Source of the DNA: Streptomyces lasiicapitis
Lineage (GTDB): Bacteria > Actinomycetota > Actinomycetes > Streptomycetales > Streptomycetaceae
Direction: 5' to 3'
DNA length: 64,000 nt
NCBI RefSeq assembly: GCF_014646335.1
Contig: NZ_BMNG01000022.1
Span: forward strand, 48,983 to 112,982
In this document: positions 60,776 to 64,000 of the stretch, one piece after another
Layout of the letters: every line of letters starts with the position of its first letter
Numbering within the stretch: the stretch's first letter is position 1
The notes under the pieces: model-generated
What the model saw: the letters and a program-made list of their open reading frames with translations, nothing else
What the model was told of the DNA's origin: nothing
The model's database searches: none
Made by a program: the position numbers and the translations under genes

Positions 60776-62593
60776 ATGGGGATGCACGTGGCCGGGCGCA
60801 TCGAGGATTACGCACTGATCGGGGACATGCAGACCGCAGCGCTGGTCTGCCGGGACGGCACGGTCGACTGGCTGTGTCTGCCCCGCTTCGATTCCCACGC
60901 CGTCTTCGCCGGCCTGCTCGGCACCGAGGAGCACGGCTTCTGGCGCCTGGGCCCCGCCCACGGTCCGGGCGCGCGGCCCGCGGCGGCGACACGGCGCACC
61001 TACCGCGGGGACTCCCTGATCCTGGAGTCCGAGTGGGACACCCCGCGCGGCACCGTCCGGGTCACGGACTTCATGCCGCCGCGCGACTCCGACGCCCCGC
61101 AGCTGGTGCGGATCGTGGAGGGCGTCAGCGGCCGGGTGCCGATGCGCTCGGCGCTGCGGATGCGCTTCAGCTACGGCCGCGTGACGCCCTGGGTGCACAA
61201 GGTCGAGGGCCGCACGGTGGCCGTCGCCGGACCCGACTCGGTGTGGCTGGACACCACCGCGGCGACGTTCGGCAAGGACCTGACGACGTACTCGGACTTC
61301 ACCGTCGCCCCCGGCGAGCGCATCGCCTTCACGATCTCCTGGCAGCCCTCGCACAAGGGCCAGCCCGCCCACCCCGAGCCGGAGAACGCGCTCGCGGCGA
61401 CGGAGGAGTTCTGGCACGAGTGGGTCGAGCAGTGCACGTACCACGGGCCCTACCGCGAGGCCGTGGTCCGCTCACTGATCACCCTGAAGGCACTGACGTA
61501 CGCCCCCACGGGCGGCATCGTCGCCGCGCCCACCACCTCCCTGCCGGAGGACATCGGCGGCTCCCGCAACTGGGACTACCGCTTCACCTGGCTGCGCGAC
61601 GCCGCGATCACGCTCTCCTCCCTGCTGCGCACCGGCTATCGCGAGGAGGCCCGCGCCTGGCGCGAGTGGCTGCTCCGCGCGGTCGCGGGCGACCCGGAGA
61701 ACCTCCAGATCATGTACGGCATCGCGGGCGAGCGCGAGCTCGGCGAGGCGGAGCTGGACTGGCTTCCGGGATACGAGAACTCGGCCCCGGTCCGCGCGGG
61801 CAACGGCGCGGCCCACCAGCTCCAGCTCGACGTGTACGGCGAGGTGACCGAGGCCCTGCACCTGGCGCACATGACGGGCCTTGCGCGCAACGACTACGCC
61901 TCGCTGCTCCAGCTCAAGCTGATCCGCTATCTGGAGACGCACTGGGACCAGCCCGACGAGGGCATCTGGGAGGTGCGCGGCCCGCGCCGCCACTTCGTGC
62001 ACTCCAAGGTGATGGCCTGGGTCGCCGTCGACCGCACCATCAAGCTCATCGAGTCCGGTGACGCGGACGGCCCGCTGGACAAGTGGCGCGAGCTGCGCGA
62101 CGACATCCACCGCGACGTCTGCGAGCGGGGCTACGACAAGGAGCGCAACACCTTCACCCAGTCGTACGGCTCCAAGGAGCTGGACGCTTCCCTGCTGCTC
62201 ATCCCGCAGGTCGGCTTCCTGCCGCCCGACGACAAGCGGGTCATCGGCACCATCGAGGCCATCCAGCGCGAGCTGTCGACCTCGGACGGCTTCATCCTGC
62301 GCTATCCGACCTCCGGCGGCGACGCGGGCGTGGACGGCCTGGAGGGCGACGAGGGCGCGTTCCTCGCCTGCTCGTTCTGGATGGCCGACGACCTGGCGAT
62401 GATCGGCCGCGTGGACGAGGCCCGCAAGCTCTTCGAGCGCCTCCTGGCCCTGCGCAACGACCTCGGCCTGCTCGCCGAGGAGTGGGACCCGCGCCTGCAG
62501 CGCCAAGTCGGCAACTTCCCCCAGGCGTTCAGCCACGTGCCGCTGATCGACACGGCGCTGCGGCTCACGGCCTCTGGGGCGTACGGAGGCTGA
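60776..62593 (+). CDS. GH15 family glycosidase (trehalase/glucoamylase-like)
   Basis: This 605-residue cytosolic enzyme has no signal peptide. The N-terminal domain (RIEDYALIGDMQTAALVCRDGTVDWLCLPRFDSHAVFAGLLG) is the DUF5911/TreH_N module of GH15 proteins. The catalytic (alpha/alpha)6 barrel contains SRNWDYRFTWLRDAAITL (substrate Asp/Trp), the general acid Glu in DEGIWEVRG near residue 395-400, and the base Glu in LLAEEWDP near 568. Actinobacterial homologues hydrolyse trehalose, a major spore sugar. Starts at 60776 or 60782 (ATG). It is divergent from pyrG. Confidence 0.9.
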   Translation: MGMHVAGRIEDYALIGDMQTAALVCRDGTVDWLCLPRFDSHAVFAGLLGTEEHGFWRLGPAHGPGARPAAATRRTYRGDSLILESEWDTPRGTVRVTDFMPPRDSDAPQLVRIVEGVSGRVPMRSALRMRFSYGRVTPWVHKVEGRTVAVAGPDSVWLDTTAATFGKDLTTYSDFTVAPGERIAFTISWQPSHKGQPAHPEPENALAATEEFWHEWVEQCTYHGPYREAVVRSLITLKALTYAPTGGIVAAPTTSLPEDIGGSRNWDYRFTWLRDAAITLSSLLRTGYREEARAWREWLLRAVAGDPENLQIMYGIAGERELGEAELDWLPGYENSAPVRAGNGAAHQLQLDVYGEVTEALHLAHMTGLARNDYASLLQLKLIRYLETHWDQPDEGIWEVRGPRRHFVHSKVMAWVAVDRTIKLIESGDADGPLDKWRELRDDIHRDVCERGYDKERNTFTQSYGSKELDASLLLIPQVGFLPPDDKRVIGTIEAIQRELSTSDGFILRYPTSGGDAGVDGLEGDEGAFLACSFWMADDLAMIGRVDEARKLFERLLALRNDLGLLAEEWDPRLQRQVGNFPQAFSHVPLIDTALRLTASGAYGG

Positions 62594-62782
62594 TCCCGGC
62601 GGCGTACGAGGGGCGGCGCGGGATCGTGCTGCCCCTCAGGGACTCGTTGCCCTCGGGGACGCGTCGCCCCGGGGGCGCATCGCCTCTCAAGTCCCGGCGG
62701 CCAGGACACGCCGCGGCGCCCGGCCTCCCGCCCTCCGCCATGGCGACCGGCACTCCCGCCCTGGTCAGGTAGCGTCCGCCCC

Positions 62783-64000
62783 ATGGACAGTCAGGACACT
62801 CAGGGCGGCATCACCGTACAGCGGGCGCTGGAACTCCCCGGCCTGCGCGGCGGGCTCCCGGAGGTCGTCACGGGCGCCGACCGGCTCCAGCGGACCGTGC
62901 GCTGGGTGCACGCCGGCGAGGTGCCCAACATCGCCTCGCTGCTCAAGGGCGGCGAGCTCCTGCTGACCACGGGCCTCGGCCTCGGCACCCGCCCCGCCGA
63001 ACAGCGCGCCTTCGTCCGCGACCTCGCCGAACGCGGCATCGCGGCCCTGGTCGTCGAGCTCGGCCCGCGCTTCAGCCGCCTCCCGGCCGCCCTGGTGGAC
63101 ACCGCGCGCGCGGCCGGCCTGCCGCTGGTGCAGCTGCACCGCGAGGTGCCCTTCGTGACGGTCACCGAAGAGGTGCACACGGAGATCGTGAACGGCCACT
63201 ACGCGCTCCTGCGCCGCGCCGAGGAGGTGCACCGGCGCTGCACGGACGCCCTGCTCTCCGGCGGCGGCGTACCGCAAGTCCTCTCCGTCCTCGCCGAGTT
63301 CAGCGGCAACGCGGTGTTCCTGGAGACGGCCGACGGCCAGCTTCTGTACGCGGCCGGGGCGACCAGCGCGTGCGCGGACCCGCTCCAGGTGTGGGAGGGC
63401 CTGCGCGGCCGCCCCGAGGACCGGGCCGAGCCGCCGGCCGGGACGGTCCTCGTGGACGTACCGGGCGGCGGACCAGGGGCCGGATCGGTGCGCGCCCGCC
63501 TGGTCCTGCTCGCCGTGGAGTCCGCGCTCCTGCCCGTCCACCGGATCGCCGCCGAGCGGGCCGCGAGCAGCCTCGCGGTGGTCCTGATGCAGGCGAGGCA
63601 GGAGGAGGAGCTGGCGGCGCGCGGCCGCGGCGACTTCCTCACCGACCTCGCCGAGGGCCGGATCACCGCCGACGACGCGCCCGCACAGGCACGCGTACTC
63701 GGCTTCAAGCCGGGCGCGAGCCCGCTGCTCCCCATGGTGATGCGGATCCCCGACGGGCTGCCGACCGGCGGCGGCTGGGCGGTCCTCGCGCGGGCCGTCT
63801 CGGAGGAGCTGGCGTCGGTGGGGGTGCCGGTGCTGCTCGGCGTACGTCCCGTGGAGGGCCGGGTTCCGCTCCTGCTCGGGCTGCGCGCCGAGGCGGAGCG
63901 GGCGGCGGTCGCGGACCGGGTCGCGGCGGCGCTGCGGGCCGGGGTCGAGCGGGCGGGGATGCGGCGGGCCGGGGCGCCGCCGCCGGTCGTGGTGGTCGGC
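62783..64000 (+). CDS. PucR-family transcriptional regulator, 3' end cut off
   Basis: The first 406 codons are visible and run to the window edge. Residues about 10-130 form a PucR domain (ITVQRALELPGLRGGLPEVVTGADRLQRTVRWVHAGEVPNIASLLKGGELLLTTGLGLG). A GGDEF-like/CdaR middle domain follows. The C-terminal HTH (PucR_2/HTH_30) must lie beyond the window. Family members regulate purine catabolism, amino-acid or other nutrient genes. ATG 62783 has no clear Shine-Dalgarno. It is 189 bp after the GH15 gene. Confidence 0.85.
   Translation, partial: MDSQDTQGGITVQRALELPGLRGGLPEVVTGADRLQRTVRWVHAGEVPNIASLLKGGELLLTTGLGLGTRPAEQRAFVRDLAERGIAALVVELGPRFSRLPAALVDTARAAGLPLVQLHREVPFVTVTEEVHTEIVNGHYALLRRAEEVHRRCTDALLSGGGVPQVLSVLAEFSGNAVFLETADGQLLYAAGATSACADPLQVWEGLRGRPEDRAEPPAGTVLVDVPGGGPGAGSVRARLVLLAVESALLPVHRIAAERAASSLAVVLMQARQEEELAARGRGDFLTDLAEGRITADDAPAQARVLGFKPGASPLLPMVMRIPDGLPTGGGWAVLARAVSEELASVGVPVLLGVRPVEGRVPLLLGLRAEAERAAVADRVAAALRAGVERAGMRRAGAPPPVVVVG

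Overview
The window is high-GC actinobacterial DNA and almost certainly a Streptomyces chromosome. Signs are GC-rich third codon positions, GTG/TTG starts, GTGA/ATGA overlaps, a Streptomyces subtilisin inhibitor, streptogrisin-type proteases, resuscitation-promoting-factor-like muralytic enzymes, a SepF paralogue, and a dcw-independent housekeeping run (der, plsC-like, cmk, tyrA, aroH, rluB, scpB, scpA, ParA-like, ald, STAND ATPase, nudix, pyrG). The order of that run looks like the conserved core-side region around the SCO1750-SCO1780 loci of S. coelicolor (from memory, not searched).

Layout. 1-1321: left edge, a cut-off hypothetical gene coupled to an HTH gene, then three phased TGACAT..TGTCC repeats that look like the end of a transposable element. 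1322-10705: a secreted-protein region with an SSI-type protease inhibitor (P1 Lys), a four-gene oligopeptide ABC transporter with a fused double ATPase, and two tandem streptogrisin-like serine proteases. 10706-18193: a putative organosulfur/cysteine locus. A minus-strand operon (amino-acid-type permease, FAD/NAD(P)-binding protein, two flavin-dependent LLM monooxygenases, DUF1684 protein) diverges from a plus-strand lipoprotein binding protein, and the latter is preceded by a 29-codon Cys-containing leader peptide. 18229-26265: DUF5685 protein, SepF paralogue, acyl-CoA dehydrogenase, 14-TM MFS exporter, PIG-V-like membrane glycosyltransferase, PAP2 phosphatase, I78 protease inhibitor. 26738-31674: orphan cytochrome oxidase subunit I, WYL regulator overlapping it tail to tail, a dispersed Streptomyces repeat, and a glycosyltransferase pair. 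31838-37955: a branched-chain-amino-acid-type (Liv) ABC system, remarkable for a LivH-LivM-LivG triple fusion whose linker contains a palindromic repeat, and for a LivF with an Arg in place of the Walker A Lys. 37983-41229: two secreted Rpf/LysM proteins and two conserved hypotheticals. 41325-60320: mostly minus-strand housekeeping genes, with a plus-strand insertion (46653-49260) holding a DUF6529/Rieske pair and a nucleotidyltransferase. 60776-64000: a GH15 trehalase/glucoamylase-like protein and a cut-off PucR-type regulator.

Functional threads: extracellular proteolysis and its control (SSI, two streptogrisins, I78 inhibitor, peptide importer); sulfur scavenging under predicted cysteine attenuation; envelope and cell-wall enzymes; a translationally coupled chain aroH-tyrA and cmk-plsC; and a chromosome-organisation block (ParA-like, RHH-like protein, ScpA, ScpB). 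No tRNA, rRNA or CRISPR array was recognised. Gene starts were chosen from Shine-Dalgarno spacing and overlaps; family names come from reading the translations, with no database search.
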